Both the position numbers and the translations under genes were made by a program. Positions 11,306-20,866 of a stretch of 64,000 nt of DNA are shown here, piece after piece; position 1 is the first letter of the stretch, and each line of letters opens with the position of its first letter. Source of the stretch: Vibrio sp. SS-MA-C1-2 (lineage in GTDB: Bacteria; Pseudomonadota; Gammaproteobacteria; Enterobacterales; Vibrionaceae); the NCBI RefSeq assembly GCF_021513135.1, contig NZ_CP090981.1, forward strand, positions 434,001 through 498,000, read 5' to 3'. Below the pieces are notes generated by a model. The model saw nothing but the letters and a program-made list of their open reading frames with translations, was not told where the DNA came from and did no database searches.

Positions 11306-11321
11306 CGAGATCGGGATCACA
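11306..11321. promoter_or_regulatory. Possible CRP site upstream of cytR
   Basis: The 16-mer CGAGATCGGGATCACA has a perfect right half (TCACA) and 3 of 5 matches in the left half of the CRP consensus. It lies about 140 bases before the cytR start. In E. coli, cytR is CRP-activated and autoregulated. A weak call. Confidence 0.35.
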
Positions 11322-11458
11322 TCAAAAATTGACGTTATGTTAAGCAATTCATGTTTAGAATTATCGACAATTGTTAGTATGGTGTTTCAATAGCACATAA
11401 AACAACCATATTAAATGTGGGCTTATTATGCAGGTTTATATATAGAGGAATGATAATT

Positions 11459-12463
11459 ATGGCGACAATGAAGGATGTTGCACAGGTAGCTGGCGTGTCA
11501 ACAGCAACCGTATCTAGAGCATTAATGGATCCAGATAAAGTTTCAACATCAACCCGACATAAAGTAGAGCAAGCGGTAATTAATACGGGTTATTCTCCTA
11601 GCTCATTAGCCCGTAACCTACGCCGTAATGAATCAAAAACTATTCTTGCACTTATCCCTGACATCTGTGATCCCTACTTTAGTGAGATTATTCGTGGTAT
11701 TGAAGATGCAGCGATGGATCATGGTTATTTAGTCTTATTAGGTGACAGTAGCCAACACACCACCAAAGATAACGCCTTTGCAAATCTCTTTTATACGAAA
11801 CAAGCTGATGGGATGTTACTTCTTGGTTCAGATCTTCCTTTTGACATTAGCAAGCCTGAGCAAAAAAACTATCCACCACTGGTGATGGCTTGTGAATATA
11901 ATCCAGAGTTGGAGATCCCAACCGTTCATATCGATAATTTAACCGCAGCATTTGAAGCTGTTAATTATCTCACTCAAAAAGGTCACACACGTATTGCGAC
12001 GATTATGGGGGCATCTTCTGCCTCTCTTTCCCATTTCCGTCATCAAGGGTATGAGCAAGCACTTCATCGTTACGGTATTACACCAAACCCAGAGTATATT
12101 TTTGAAGGTGATTTCAGTTTTGCTTCAGGTGCTCACGCTGCATCAACATTATTGACACTTCCCGAGCCACCAACCGCTCTATTTTGTCACAATGATATGA
12201 TGGCCATTGGTGCAATGCAGCAAGCAAAAAGACTTGGTATTAAAATTCCTGAAGAGCTTTCCATTATCGGCTTCGATGACATTACTTTTGCTGAGTATTG
12301 CGAGCCAGCATTAACAACAGTATCACAACCTCGATACGATATCGGTAGAGAAACCATGTTAATGTTACTGGATATCCTACAAGGAAAAGAGGTGAGTAAA
12401 GGATCTCGTTTATTAGATGCTCAATTAGTGATTCGAGAAAGTGTATCAACTCCGATAAGCTAA
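11459..12463 (+). CDS. cytR: Nucleoside-responsive repressor CytR (LacI family)
   Basis: LacI-family regulator with an N-terminal helix-turn-helix (MKDVAQVAGVSTATVSRALM) and a periplasmic-binding-protein-like sensor (ILALIPDICDPYFSEIIRGI, LPTVHIDNLTAAF-like IPTVHIDNLTAAF, IGFDDITFAEYC). These stretches match E. coli CytR, which works with CRP to repress nucleoside uptake and catabolism genes and responds to cytidine. I chose ATG 11459 (MATMKDV) because AGAGGA lies 9 bases upstream. The frame is open further upstream to 11417. The priA-cytR-ftsN order is conserved in relatives. In Vibrio, CytR also affects biofilm and competence. Confidence 0.94.
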   Translation: MATMKDVAQVAGVSTATVSRALMDPDKVSTSTRHKVEQAVINTGYSPSSLARNLRRNESKTILALIPDICDPYFSEIIRGIEDAAMDHGYLVLLGDSSQHTTKDNAFANLFYTKQADGMLLLGSDLPFDISKPEQKNYPPLVMACEYNPELEIPTVHIDNLTAAFEAVNYLTQKGHTRIATIMGASSASLSHFRHQGYEQALHRYGITPNPEYIFEGDFSFASGAHAASTLLTLPEPPTALFCHNDMMAIGAMQQAKRLGIKIPEELSIIGFDDITFAEYCEPALTTVSQPRYDIGRETMLMLLDILQGKEVSKGSRLLDAQLVIRESVSTPIS

Positions 12464-12554
12464 TGATATTTAATTTATATCGGCACTAGTCAGTATCGAT
12501 ATAAATGACTATTATTAGATAAATCACACTACCGATAAGATATGTTAAAGCTGA

Positions 12555-13144
12555 GTGGCAACTAAAGATTATGTACGTCGTGGTCGTGCAAAAAAGAAAA
12601 CTACCACAAAAAAAGTAGCGCTAAAAAGAAGCAAGTCGCAACACAACGTCGAGTCTCGATCAAATTTATTCTCTTCGCTGTTATTCTCCTCTCCCTTTTT
12701 TGTTATGGGCTCTATTCGTTGACTCAATCACCAGCACCACAGATTGAGGATACCCCTGTTCCTGTCAAAGAGGTATCTAAACCCAAACCAAGCCGACAAG
12801 AGAGTGACAATTTACCACCCAAGCCGACTGAAAAGTGGAGCTACATTGAAGAATTAGAAAACAAAGAAGTGACAGTAGAAGCGGTCGATAAGACAGGCTC
12901 CACCCATCGTTATTTGATGCAATGCGGCGCTTATAAATCCAAAGATCAAGCCGAACAACGTAAAGCAATGATCGCCTTCCAAGGATTAAACAGTCAAGTT
13001 AAAGCCAGCACTGGCACAAAGGGAACGTGGTATCGTATTATTTTAGGGCCATACCCACAAAAGCGTAAGGCTGAGCAGGATCGCCACACACTGCAACGAG
13101 CAAAAATCACCCCCTGCGCTATTTGGTATTGGGAATGGGATTAA
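12555..13144 (+). pseudogene. ftsN: Cell division protein FtsN, frameshifted as given
   Basis: FtsN triggers septal peptidoglycan synthesis. The probable start is GTG 12555 (VATKDYVRRGRAKKKTTTKK). The A7 run at 12608-12614 is one base short: frame 0 runs to TGA 12720, while the -1 frame continues SSAKKKQVATQRR, a transmembrane helix (IKFILFAVILLSLFCYGLYS), a Pro-rich linker and a C-terminal SPOR domain (HRYLMQCGAYKSKDQAEQRK, GTWYRIILGPYPQKRKAEQD). With one base added the protein has 196 residues. In E. coli the gene is essential, so an assembly error is more likely than real loss. The SPOR part alone is open from 12719. Confidence 0.86.
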
Positions 13145-13191
13145 CTCAAAATCGAACCACCATAAAGATTAGTTTGACTAAATAAGCGAAT

Positions 13192-13219
13192 AAATGGAGC
13201 ATTAATTGCTCCATTTTTT
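13192..13219 (+). terminator. ftsN terminator
   Basis: The stem AAATGGAGCA / TGCTCCATTT with a 5-base loop, ending in T6, lies about 50 bases after the ftsN stop and before the hslV promoter. Confidence 0.85.
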
Positions 13220-13239
13220 ATTTCTCCTTTCTGTTGCCA

Positions 13240-13266
13240 TTGAAATATTCAACATTGCCCCAATCT
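13240..13266 (+). promoter_or_regulatory. Sigma-32 heat-shock promoter of hslVU
   Basis: TTGAAA (13240-13245), a 12-base spacer and CCCCAATCT (13258-13266) closely match the RpoH consensus (CTTGAAA, then CCCCATnT). It lies 53 bases before hslV. The hslVU operon is a classical sigma-32 target in E. coli. Confidence 0.75.
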
Positions 13267-13318
13267 TACAGTTATAGACAAAGCTGGATTCCACCAGAAA
13301 AAAGAGTGAGGTTATTTC

Positions 13319-13852
13319 GTGACTACTATTGTATCTGTACGTCGCAATGACAAAGTGGTCATTGCAGGTGATGGGCAAGTTTCCCTTGGCAACACGGTAA
13401 TGAAAGGCAATGCGCGTAAAGTTCGTCGTCTCTACAACAACAAAGTATTAGCTGGATTCGCTGGCGGAACAGCGGATGCATTTACCTTATTCGAACTATT
13501 TGAACGCAAGTTAGAGATGCATCAAGGTCATCTAACTAAAGCGGCGGTTGAGCTCGCCAAAGAATGGCGAACCGACCGCATGCTTCGTAAACTAGAGGCG
13601 ATGTTAGTGGTTGCCGATCATACGGCCTCTCTCATCATTACAGGTAACGGCGATGTTGTTCAGCCAGAGCACGATCTTATTGCGATTGGCTCAGGTGGTA
13701 ATTACGCCCAAGCAGCGGCAATGGCATTATTAGAAAACACCGAATTAGATGCGCGAGTTATCGCAGAAAAAGCATTAAAAATTGCCGGTGATATCTGTGT
13801 ATTCACTAACCATACTCAAACTATCGAAGAACTCGATAGCAACCAAAAATAG
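13319..13852 (+). CDS. hslV: HslV peptidase subunit of the HslVU protease
   Basis: Proteasome-like threonine peptidase of 177 residues. Starting at GTG 13319, the mature protein begins TTIVSVRR after Met removal, so the catalytic N-terminal Thr is present. The motifs [20 protein letters not shown] and [17 protein letters not shown] are typical. HslV dodecamers degrade proteins unfolded by HslU, especially after heat shock. hslU begins 11 bases after the stop, so both are one operon under the upstream sigma-32 promoter. Confidence 0.98.
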   Translation: MTTIVSVRRNDKVVIAGDGQVSLGNTVMKGNARKVRRLYNNKVLAGFAGGTADAFTLFELFERKLEMHQGHLTKAAVELAKEWRTDRMLRKLEAMLVVADHTASLIITGNGDVVQPEHDLIAIGSGGNYAQAAAMALLENTELDARVIAEKALKIAGDICVFTNHTQTIEELDSNQK

Positions 13853-13863
13853 GGTTTACCAAT

Positions 13864-15192
13864 ATGTCTACAATGACTCCGAGAGAAATCGTCCACGAAC
13901 TTGATCGTCATATTATTGGTCAAGCAAACGCTAAACGTTCCGTTGCTATCGCGCTGCGTAACCGTTGGCGTCGTATGCAATTACCCGTTGAACTTCGTGC
14001 AGAAGTCACCCCTAAAAACATCTTAATGATCGGTCCAACCGGTGTGGGTAAAACTGAAATAGCTCGCCGTTTAGCCAAATTAGCAAATGCACCATTTATA
14101 AAAGTAGAAGCGACAAAATTTACCGAAGTCGGTTATGTCGGCAAAGAAGTTGAGATGATTATTCGTGATCTGACCGACTCAGCGATTAAACTAATCCGTC
14201 AACAAGAGATGGATAAAATGAGCTTCCGCGCAGAAGAGAATGCCGAAGAGCGTATTCTTGATGCGCTTCTTCCACCAGCACGTGATGCATGGGGAAAGAA
14301 TGAGAAAAGCGATACTAACTCTGCCACTCGTCAAGCATTCCGTAAAAAGCTACGTGAGCACCAACTAGACGATAAAGAGATCGAAATGGACATCGCAGCA
14401 CCACAAGTCGGTGTTGAGATTATGGCGCCTCCTGGTATGGAAGAGATGACCAACCAACTTCAAGGGATGTTCCAAAACCTATCTGGCGATACCACTAAAA
14501 AACGTAAGCTAAAAGTAAAAGAGGCGTTGAAACTGGCAACAGAAGAAGAGGCTGCGAAATTAGTCAACCCAGAAGAGCTAAAAGAAAAAGCGATCGATGC
14601 AGTAGAAAATAGCGGTATCGTCTTTTTGGATGAAGTTGATAAGATCTGTAAAGGATCGAACAATAGCGGTGATGTTTCTCGTGAAGGTGTGCAGCGCGAC
14701 TTATTGCCACTTGTTGAGGGTTGTACCGTTTCGACAAAACATGGCATGGTGAAAACAGACCATATCTTGTTTATCGCCTCAGGCGCTTTCCAAGTTGCCA
14801 AGCCATCAGATTTAATTCCTGAATTACAAGGTCGTTTACCGATTCGTGTTGAGTTAGAAGCACTAACCAGCAACGACTTTAAACGTATCTTAACTGAACC
14901 AAATGCTTCACTAACGGAGCAGTACCAAGCCCTAATGCAGACTGAAAATGTTGATATTGAATTTACTCAAGACGGCATTGAACGTTTAGCCAATGCCGCT
15001 TGGCAAGTAAATGAGAAAACAGAGAATATCGGTGCTCGTCGTTTACATACTGTGATGGAACGTCTAATGGAAGAGATCTCTTTCGATGCAACAGAGCAAA
15101 GTGGCTCAACGATCACTATCGATACCGCTTATGTTCAGAAGCAACTTGGCGAATTAGTTGAAGATGAGGATCTCAGTCGCTTTATTCTTTAA
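13864..15192 (+). CDS. hslU: HslU ATPase subunit of the HslVU protease
   Basis: AAA+ unfoldase (ClpY) of 442 residues. Walker A is [16 protein letters not shown] near residue 58, Walker B is [10 protein letters not shown] near 255, and the I domain lies between. The pore motif [10 protein letters not shown] is present, and the C-terminus DEDLSRFIL is the tail that docks into and activates HslV. It is cotranscribed with hslV. No truncation. Confidence 0.98.
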   Translation: MSTMTPREIVHELDRHIIGQANAKRSVAIALRNRWRRMQLPVELRAEVTPKNILMIGPTGVGKTEIARRLAKLANAPFIKVEATKFTEVGYVGKEVEMIIRDLTDSAIKLIRQQEMDKMSFRAEENAEERILDALLPPARDAWGKNEKSDTNSATRQAFRKKLREHQLDDKEIEMDIAAPQVGVEIMAPPGMEEMTNQLQGMFQNLSGDTTKKRKLKVKEALKLATEEEAAKLVNPEELKEKAIDAVENSGIVFLDEVDKICKGSNNSGDVSREGVQRDLLPLVEGCTVSTKHGMVKTDHILFIASGAFQVAKPSDLIPELQGRLPIRVELEALTSNDFKRILTEPNASLTEQYQALMQTENVDIEFTQDGIERLANAAWQVNEKTENIGARRLHTVMERLMEEISFDATEQSGSTITIDTAYVQKQLGELVEDEDLSRFIL

Positions 15193-15268
15193 TTTAATTA
15201 TATTGGGGTTTTTTAACTGAATTAAGTGGTGATTTACCACTTAACTATCATTTAAAAGGACGATTAAT

Positions 15269-15320
15269 AAAAATGACATGTTGTTATGATTGATATAGAT
15301 CATAAACATGTCATTTTTTT
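15269..15320 (+). terminator. hslU terminator
   Basis: A long hairpin: the outer stem AAAAATGACATG / CATGTCATTTTT and an inner stem TTATGAT / ATCATAA flank an 8-base loop, followed by T7. It lies about 75 bases after hslU. A smaller inverted repeat (TTAAGTGGT / ACCACTTAA) precedes it near 15226-15244. Confidence 0.85.
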
Positions 15321-15494
15321 ATGCGCCTAACTTCATAATAAGTCCTGAAATATTATGATTTTTTACTAATTTATCCTGTAATTCTTACTATTTATCACTT
15401 TTTTCAATAAAAATGGGTTATTTTCTCGCTAAATTTGCTCATTAGGTCAAAAATAACAATAATACCCGCTATTAATTTTTTGAGAAAAGATCTT

Positions 15495-16400
15495 ATGCAA
15501 TCAACATTCGCTATCTGGCTTGATGCCGCAAGACCAAAAACGTTGCCTCTTGCAATTGCCTCAATTATTACCGGCAGTGCTATCGCTGCTTGGCAAGCTC
15601 ACTTCTCTCTTTCCATCGCAATCATGGCTCTGATTACTGCAATTTTGCTCCAGACCCTTTCAAACTTAGCTAATGATTATGGCGATGCAGTTCAAGGAAC
15701 TGATAATGATGATCGCCTAGGCCCACAACGTGCAATTCAATCCGGCTTGATTACTCAAACTTCGATGAAAAAAGCCATTGCCTTTACGATCGTGCTGACT
15801 ATCATCAGTGGTCTCTATCTAATTAGCTTAGCCTTCTCTAATCCAACAGATATCTTCGGTTTTATCTTGTTGGGGGTTTTTGCCATTATCGCCTCCATCA
15901 CTTACACAATGGGGACTAAACCTTATGGCTATCGAGGGCTTGGGGATATTTCAGTTCTGATATTCTTTGGCTGGCTTGGTGTTGCAGGGACTTATTACCT
16001 ACACACAGGTTATGTTGATATGTCGGTTATCTTACCCGCGACAGCTTGCGGATTATTAGCCGTTGCAGTACTTAACATCAATAACTTAAGAGATATTGAT
16101 AACGATAAAACCTGTGGGAAAATGACCTTAATCGTCAGAATGGGGCCAACCTGGGGACGTAAATACCACGTTATTTTACTCTCAACTGCCGTTATTTGTT
16201 TGGCCTTATTTGCAATAATAGAGATCCATTCACCGATTGGCTGGCTATTTATTTTTGCAATTCCAATGCTGATAAAGCATGGCCGAGCGGTATACCAATC
16301 AACAAACGGAGAAGCAATCCGACCGATGATGGGAGTCATTGTAAAGTGTGCATTGATCACTAATATCTTATTTTCTATCGGGCTGGTTCTTAGTATTTAA
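15495..16400 (+). CDS. menA: 1,4-dihydroxy-2-naphthoate polyprenyltransferase
   Basis: Inner-membrane UbiA-family prenyltransferase that attaches the isoprenoid chain in menaquinone synthesis. The first Asp-rich motif region NLANDYGDAVQGTDNDDRLG and the second INNLRDIDNDKTCGK are clear, with about nine hydrophobic helices. I start at ATG 15495 (MQSTFAIWLDAARPKTLPLA), which follows GAGAAAAGA and aligns with family starts. The frame is open back to 15435. Neighbour rraA (once misnamed menG) is the usual partner in this order. About 301 residues. Confidence 0.95.
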   Translation: MQSTFAIWLDAARPKTLPLAIASIITGSAIAAWQAHFSLSIAIMALITAILLQTLSNLANDYGDAVQGTDNDDRLGPQRAIQSGLITQTSMKKAIAFTIVLTIISGLYLISLAFSNPTDIFGFILLGVFAIIASITYTMGTKPYGYRGLGDISVLIFFGWLGVAGTYYLHTGYVDMSVILPATACGLLAVAVLNINNLRDIDNDKTCGKMTLIVRMGPTWGRKYHVILLSTAVICLALFAIIEIHSPIGWLFIFAIPMLIKHGRAVYQSTNGEAIRPMMGVIVKCALITNILFSIGLVLSI

Positions 16401-16528
16401 CCTTCTTTTCACTGAAATGATCACCAAAGTTCAACGATTATTGCACCATCAAATAGAATCAATGTGATTAATGTAGAGTAACCACAGTGTTTGCATTGAA
16501 AAGCAGAGTAGCAAGGTTATACTTTTAC

Positions 16529-16593
16529 TATACCTAAAATAATTGGCGTTGCTAGCCGTCAGCAAGCGAGCATCTTCAAGTATGAAGGGTATA
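16529..16593. repeat. Palindromic intergenic repeat, short form (copy 1)
   Basis: 65 bp starting TATACCTAAAATAATTGG and ending TTCAAGTATGAAGGGTATA. The two ends are imperfect inverted repeats with TATA at both edges. It lies between menA and rraA. Same family as the copies at 17191, 21732, 34122, 34289, 45489, 46641 and 59723. Confidence 0.85.
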
Positions 16594-16634
16594 TACATTC
16601 ATCGCATTCTCTTGCAACAATAAGAAGTGAGTTT

Positions 16635-17150
16635 ATGGAATATAATACCTCGGCACTCTGTGATATCTATCTTGACCAAGTTGATGTGGTTGAGCCCATG
16701 TTTAGCTCTTTTGGTGGTCGAACGTCCTTTGGGGGACAGATCACCACCATTAAATGCTTTGAAGATAACCTCATACTCAATGAAACCTTAAACCAAGATG
16801 GTGAAGGGCGTGTTTTATTGGTCGATGGCGGTGGTTCATTGCGTCGTGCACTTGTTGATGCTGATATAGCACAGTTAGCCATGGACAATAATTGGGAAGG
16901 GCTGGTGATTTACGGCTGTGTTCGAGAAGTTGATTTTATTGACGAGTTTGATATTGGCATTAAAGCACTCACTTCTATTCCGGTAGGAGCAGACCAAAAT
17001 GGTGTCGGTGAAGTCGATGTTCCCGTTAACTTCGGTGGCGTAACCTTTCTTCCTGAAGATTTTATTTATGCGGACTCCACGGGTATTATCCTCTCTCCTG
17101 ATGCGCTAGATAGCGATGAAGAAGATAACATTGCAGATGAAGAAGAATAA
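16635..17150 (+). CDS. rraA: Ribonuclease E activity regulator RraA
   Basis: 171 residues; E. coli has 161. RraA binds the C-terminal scaffold of RNase E and inhibits mRNA decay. The family sequence [20 protein letters not shown], the loop [18 protein letters not shown] and [12 protein letters not shown] are distinctive. The acidic tail ([12 protein letters not shown]) is a little longer than in E. coli. It is monocistronic, with repeats on both sides. Confidence 0.96.
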   Translation: MEYNTSALCDIYLDQVDVVEPMFSSFGGRTSFGGQITTIKCFEDNLILNETLNQDGEGRVLLVDGGGSLRRALVDADIAQLAMDNNWEGLVIYGCVREVDFIDEFDIGIKALTSIPVGADQNGVGEVDVPVNFGGVTFLPEDFIYADSTGIILSPDALDSDEEDNIADEEE

Positions 17151-17190
17151 TCTTCATTGGTACCACTGATTACAAATAGATAAGTAAGTA

Positions 17191-17316
17191 GACTTAAAAC
17201 AATTGGAGTTATTAGTAGGCGGAAAGCGAGTACGACTCTATTAGTATAGGTGTACTATATGATTGGGGCGAACGAGAGACGTCAACAACCTAGTAGCTTC
17301 AAGTGTGGAAGTATAG
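17191..17316. repeat. Palindromic intergenic repeat, long form (copy 2)
   Basis: About 126 bp. The arms are ACAATTGGAGTTATTAGTAGGC and GTCAACAACCTAGTAGCTTC, around a central module containing TATAGGTGTACTATATGATT that is shared with the long copies at 45489 and 59723. It lies between rraA and the terminator at 17326. Confidence 0.85.
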
Positions 17317-17325
17317 ATAAACAAG

Positions 17326-17348
17326 CGGAGCCAACTGGCTCCGTTTTT
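17326..17348 (+). terminator. Terminator after rraA
   Basis: The stem CGGAGCCA / TGGCTCCG with a 2-base core loop and T5 comes after the repeat. It is oriented to stop rraA transcription before convergent zapB. Confidence 0.75.
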
Positions 17349-17451
17349 GTATCACTCAGACTTTAGTGAGCACTTCGACTCCGCATCCAGAGAGTGAGTA
17401 ACGCCCTCTAAATACGAGATAGCGTTATACTCTTAAGTGAAAAGAGTCTGT

Positions 17452-17694
17452 TTATTCAACGTCAGCCATTTTACCTAGCAAACCTTGTAAGCGATCTTGC
17501 CATGCTGCATGCTCTTGTTGCATCTCTGCATTGGATTGCTCTAAGTGAGTTTTATTTTCACGCAGCGCGCCAGCTTCTTGCACTAACTCTTCGTTTGCAC
17601 TTTTGAGCTCTTCAATTTCCATTTGTAGTAGTGCTATGGTATCGACTGCCATTTGCACTTTTGTTTCCAATTTTTCTAATACTTCAAAAGTCAT
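17452..17694 (-). CDS. zapB: Cell division factor ZapB
   Basis: An 80-residue protein that is almost wholly coiled coil (VLEKLETKVQMAVDTIALLQ onward, heptads rich in Leu, Glu and Gln), the size and start of E. coli ZapB. ZapB assembles at the Z-ring through ZapA and links it to the chromosome terminus via MatP. It lies between rraA and glpF as in related genomes, on the minus strand. Confidence 0.94.
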   Translation of the reverse strand: MTFEVLEKLETKVQMAVDTIALLQMEIEELKSANEELVQEAGALRENKTHLEQSNAEMQQEHAAWQDRLQGLLGKMADVE

Positions 17695-18240
17695 AATCTA
17701 TCACCTGAATAACTTCAACAATTCACAGTAAAGGATTTTTATTAATCCCACTTCAATACCATCGAGATAAATACTCAACTTAGACTTCAATGACTGAATC
17801 GTTGAGGCTAACACCGCGAAACCTTCAATCAAGAAAACATAAATTAATATGCTCACCAATACATCCTGTTAAAAGAGAGGTGAACATCAAAAAGCATCTA
17901 TCTCATTGAAGTATACTACCAATATTTAAATGATAGTGAACTTTCTTTAAGATAAAAATGACTATTTACTGACATTTCTATTACCAAATTTTCAATTATT
18001 ATTTTCTATTTAAATATTGATATTAAATCACGCCTCATTTAGCCCCAATTGATTAATTAAAAGTTCTTATTTCTCGAGACCATTCACAGAAGAAAAAATA
18101 AACACCTCCCTTTAATCTTAAATTTTTCGCAAAGTGATGATGATCAATTTCGTTCGCGCACTTTTTCTCTACCCTAGCCAAGATGGAATTATAAGCAACT
18201 GATTTAATAATATTTATTTATAATAATTAAAGGAATTAAT
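17695..18240. other. Intergenic region zapB-glpF
   Basis: 546 bases with no convincing gene. It must hold the zapB promoter (leftward) and the glpF promoter (rightward). It is AT-rich. A CRP-like site lies at 18133-18148 and a ribosome binding site (AAAGGA) just before glpF. No repeat-family copy was seen. Confidence 0.6.
18133..18148. promoter_or_regulatory. Probable CRP site upstream of glpF
   Basis: AGTGATGATGATCAAT has AGTGA (4 of 5) and TCAAT (3 of 5) with the right 6-base spacing. The following CAATTTCGTTCGCGC contains a TTCGTTCGC element that could be part of a GlpR operator. CRP and GlpR control glpFK in E. coli. Both calls are by eye only. Confidence 0.4.
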
Positions 18241-19080
18241 ATGAATAAGATAGAGAAAAGAACACTTATTGGCGAGTGTATTGCCGAGTTTATCGGCACT
18301 GCATTATTAATATTTTTTGGCGTTGGCTGTGTCGCTGCCCTGGTATTAACCGGTGCTGAATTTGGTCAATGGGAAGTCAGTATTATTTGGGGGCTTGGTG
18401 TCGCCATTGCCATTTATTGTACCGCTGGGGTTTCAGGAGCACATATCAATCCTGCCGTCACGATTGCGTTAGCTGCATTTCATGGCTTTGATCGTAACAA
18501 AGTCCTTCCTTATATTGGCTCGCAACTACTTGGCGCTTTCTGCTCTGCGGCACTCATCTACTCTCTTTATAGCTCTCTCTTTGCTGAATTTGAAGCCACC
18601 GAAAATATTGTTCGCGGCAGCATAGACGGTTTAGCTACCGCTGGAATCTTCTCAACCTATCCACATCAAGCTCTTTCACTTTTTGGGGCTTTTGCGGTTG
18701 AATTTGTGATCACCATGGTATTGATGTTTGGTATTTTAGCCTTAGGTGATGATGATAATGGGGCAGTTAGAGGCCCATTAAATCCATTACTAATCGGTAT
18801 TCTTATTGCGGTCATTGGCGGATCATTAGGGCCCCTAACCGGCTTTGCCATGAATCCTGCTCGTGATTTTGGTCCTAAACTTTTTGCTTTCTTTGCCGGC
18901 TGGGACAGCGCATTAAGTGGTGGGAAATCGATCCCTTACTTTATCATTCCAATTTTAGGTCCTATCGCTGGTGCCTCATTTGGAGCATGGGCTTATCCGA
19001 AGTTTGTTGGTCAATATCAACCTAAAAAAGGAGGGTGCACGATCCCTAATCAATGTGATGAGCAACAAGCCACTCAATAA
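18241..19080 (+). CDS. glpF: Glycerol uptake facilitator (aquaglyceroporin)
   Basis: Six-helix inner-membrane channel of the MIP family, 279 residues. Both NPA motifs are present: AHINPAVTIALA near residue 66 and AMNPARDFGPK near 203. The selectivity region FDP-like RDFGP is that of glycerol facilitators rather than strict aquaporins. It opens with LIGECIAEFIGTALLIFFG. GlpF lets glycerol diffuse in, where GlpK, encoded 123 bases downstream, traps it by phosphorylation. A strong AAAGGAATTAAT ribosome binding site precedes ATG 18241. Confidence 0.97.
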   Translation: MNKIEKRTLIGECIAEFIGTALLIFFGVGCVAALVLTGAEFGQWEVSIIWGLGVAIAIYCTAGVSGAHINPAVTIALAAFHGFDRNKVLPYIGSQLLGAFCSAALIYSLYSSLFAEFEATENIVRGSIDGLATAGIFSTYPHQALSLFGAFAVEFVITMVLMFGILALGDDDNGAVRGPLNPLLIGILIAVIGGSLGPLTGFAMNPARDFGPKLFAFFAGWDSALSGGKSIPYFIIPILGPIAGASFGAWAYPKFVGQYQPKKGGCTIPNQCDEQQATQ

Positions 19081-19089
19081 GTTATGCCT

Positions 19090-19156
19090 TTGGAATAACT
19101 CGTCGGCGAACAAACGCAATCAACAATCTAGTGACTTCGAGCAGCAAAGGGATAAA
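19090..19156. repeat. Degenerate palindromic repeat inside the glpF-glpK spacer
   Basis: AATAACTCGTCGGCGAACAA and ATCAACAATCTAGTGACTTC resemble the core and right arm of the repeat family, but many positions differ. It looks like an old decayed copy within the operon. Confidence 0.5.
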
Positions 19157-19203
19157 AACCAATTTAGAGATAGATCCATAATTTTATAAAGGATGATTTT
19201 GTT

Positions 19204-20709
19204 ATGACTGATAAAAGATACATTATTGCACTTGACCAAGGAACAACCAGTTCTCGCACCGTAATCCTCGATCACGATGCCAATATCATTTCCACAGCAC
19301 AGCGTGAGTTTACTCAGATTTATCCAACAGCAAGCTGGGTTGAACATGACCCGATGGAGATTTGGGCAACACAAAGTGCCACCTTAATTGAGGCGATGGC
19401 ACAAGCAGGAATAGAAGCTTATCAAGTTGCAGGTATAGGTATCACCAACCAACGCGAGACCACAATTGTTTGGGATAAAACCACAGGAAAACCAATTTAT
19501 AATGCGATTGTTTGGCAGTGTCGTCGTACCGCAGAAACTTGTGAGCAGCTAAAAAAACAGGGATTAACCAATTATATCCAAGAGAATACTGGATTAGTCG
19601 TCGACCCCTATTTCTCGGGAACAAAAATAAAATGGATTTTAGATAACGTCGAAGGTGCCCGCGATAAAGCAGAAAAAGGTGACTTGCTATTCGGTACTGT
19701 CGATACTTGGTTAATCTGGAATATGACCCAAGGGCGAGTACATGTCACCGACTATACCAATGCTTCTCGCACCATGGTCTTTAATATTAATACCCTACAA
19801 TGGGACCAAAAACTCTTAGACGCATTAAACATTCCACCCTCTATGATGCCAGAAGTTAAATCCTCCTCTGAAGTTTACGGTCAAACCAATGTTGGGGGCA
19901 AAGGTGGCACGCGAATCCCAATTTCAGGCATTGCGGGAGATCAACAAGCGGCGCTCTTTGGTCAAATGTGTGTTGAGGCTGGACAAGCAAAAAACACTTA
20001 CGGCACGGGTTGCTTCTTATTAATGAATACCGGAAAGGAGAAAATCACCTCGCAAAATGGATTACTCACCACTCTGGCTTGCGATGAAAAAGGTGAAGTC
20101 GCTTACGCTCTAGAAGGGGCGGTGTTTATGGGTGGCGCTTCTATCCAATGGTTGCGCGATGAGATGAAATTAATCACTGATGCCAAAGATTCAGAATACT
20201 TTGCCAATAAAGTCAGCTCTTCGAATGGCGTTTATGTGGTTCCCGCTTTTACCGGATTAGGGGCGCCTTATTGGGATGCTTATGCCAGAGGAACCATTTT
20301 AGGGTTAACACGAGGATCAAATGCGAACCATATTATTCGAGCAACGTTGGAGAGTATTGCATATCAAACTCGAGATGTACTTGATGCAATGCAGGCAGAC
20401 TCTGGTATCCAACTCACCCAATTAAATGTCGATGGTGGTGCCGTTGCCAATAACTTCTTAATGCAGTTTCAATCAGATCTATTAAAAACAGAAGTTGTTC
20501 GTCCGAAAGTCACCGAAGTAACCGCTCTTGGTGCCGCTTATCTTGCTGGTCTCTCTGTTGGTTTTTGGCAAAATATAGATGAGTTAAAGAATAATGCGGA
20601 AATTGATACTTTATTTGTTCCCGTTGAAGATGACGATAAACGCCAAGAACGCTATAACGGCTGGCTTCGTGCAGTTAATGCTGTTCAATCTTGGTCTAAA
20701 AAATCTTAA
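19204..20709 (+). CDS. glpK: Glycerol kinase
   Basis: FGGY-family kinase of 501 residues making glycerol-3-phosphate from glycerol and ATP. The phosphate-binding start [15 protein letters not shown], the substrate region [13 protein letters not shown], and [13 protein letters not shown] are clear, as is the C-terminal FGGY signature region [19 protein letters not shown]. In enterics, fructose-1,6-bisphosphate and EIIA-Glc inhibit the enzyme. It forms the glpFK operon with the upstream facilitator. Confidence 0.98.
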   Translation: MTDKRYIIALDQGTTSSRTVILDHDANIISTAQREFTQIYPTASWVEHDPMEIWATQSATLIEAMAQAGIEAYQVAGIGITNQRETTIVWDKTTGKPIYNAIVWQCRRTAETCEQLKKQGLTNYIQENTGLVVDPYFSGTKIKWILDNVEGARDKAEKGDLLFGTVDTWLIWNMTQGRVHVTDYTNASRTMVFNINTLQWDQKLLDALNIPPSMMPEVKSSSEVYGQTNVGGKGGTRIPISGIAGDQQAALFGQMCVEAGQAKNTYGTGCFLLMNTGKEKITSQNGLLTTLACDEKGEVAYALEGAVFMGGASIQWLRDEMKLITDAKDSEYFANKVSSSNGVYVVPAFTGLGAPYWDAYARGTILGLTRGSNANHIIRATLESIAYQTRDVLDAMQADSGIQLTQLNVDGGAVANNFLMQFQSDLLKTEVVRPKVTEVTALGAAYLAGLSVGFWQNIDELKNNAEIDTLFVPVEDDDKRQERYNGWLRAVNAVQSWSKKS

Positions 20710-20751
20710 AGCAAAGTATGCGGTAGTATCAAGAAAAGCATAATCGACACC

Positions 20752-20793
20752 GGAGAGAATAAGTATTTAAAATGCTTAGTTCTCTCCTCTTTT
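20752..20793 (+). terminator. glpK terminator
   Basis: The stem GGAGAGAATAAGTAT / ATGCTTAGTTCTCTCC (a few mismatches) with a short AT loop is followed by TCTTTT, 43 bases after glpK. Confidence 0.75.
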
Positions 20794-20866
20794 CGACTCT
20801 GGAACAAGAAATAAAATCGTCTTCTACTATCCTATTAAATAGCTGCCCTTATAAAGTCCATACTTC

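Noticed and set aside
12473-12506. ATTTATATCG / CGATATAAAT as a cytR terminator.
   Set aside because: The stem is perfect but AT-rich, with a 14-base loop and no T tract; too weak to list.
14460-14873. A 137-codon minus-strand frame inside hslU.
   Set aside because: A shadow of the Ser/Thr-rich complement of a conserved gene; no ribosome binding site or known motif.
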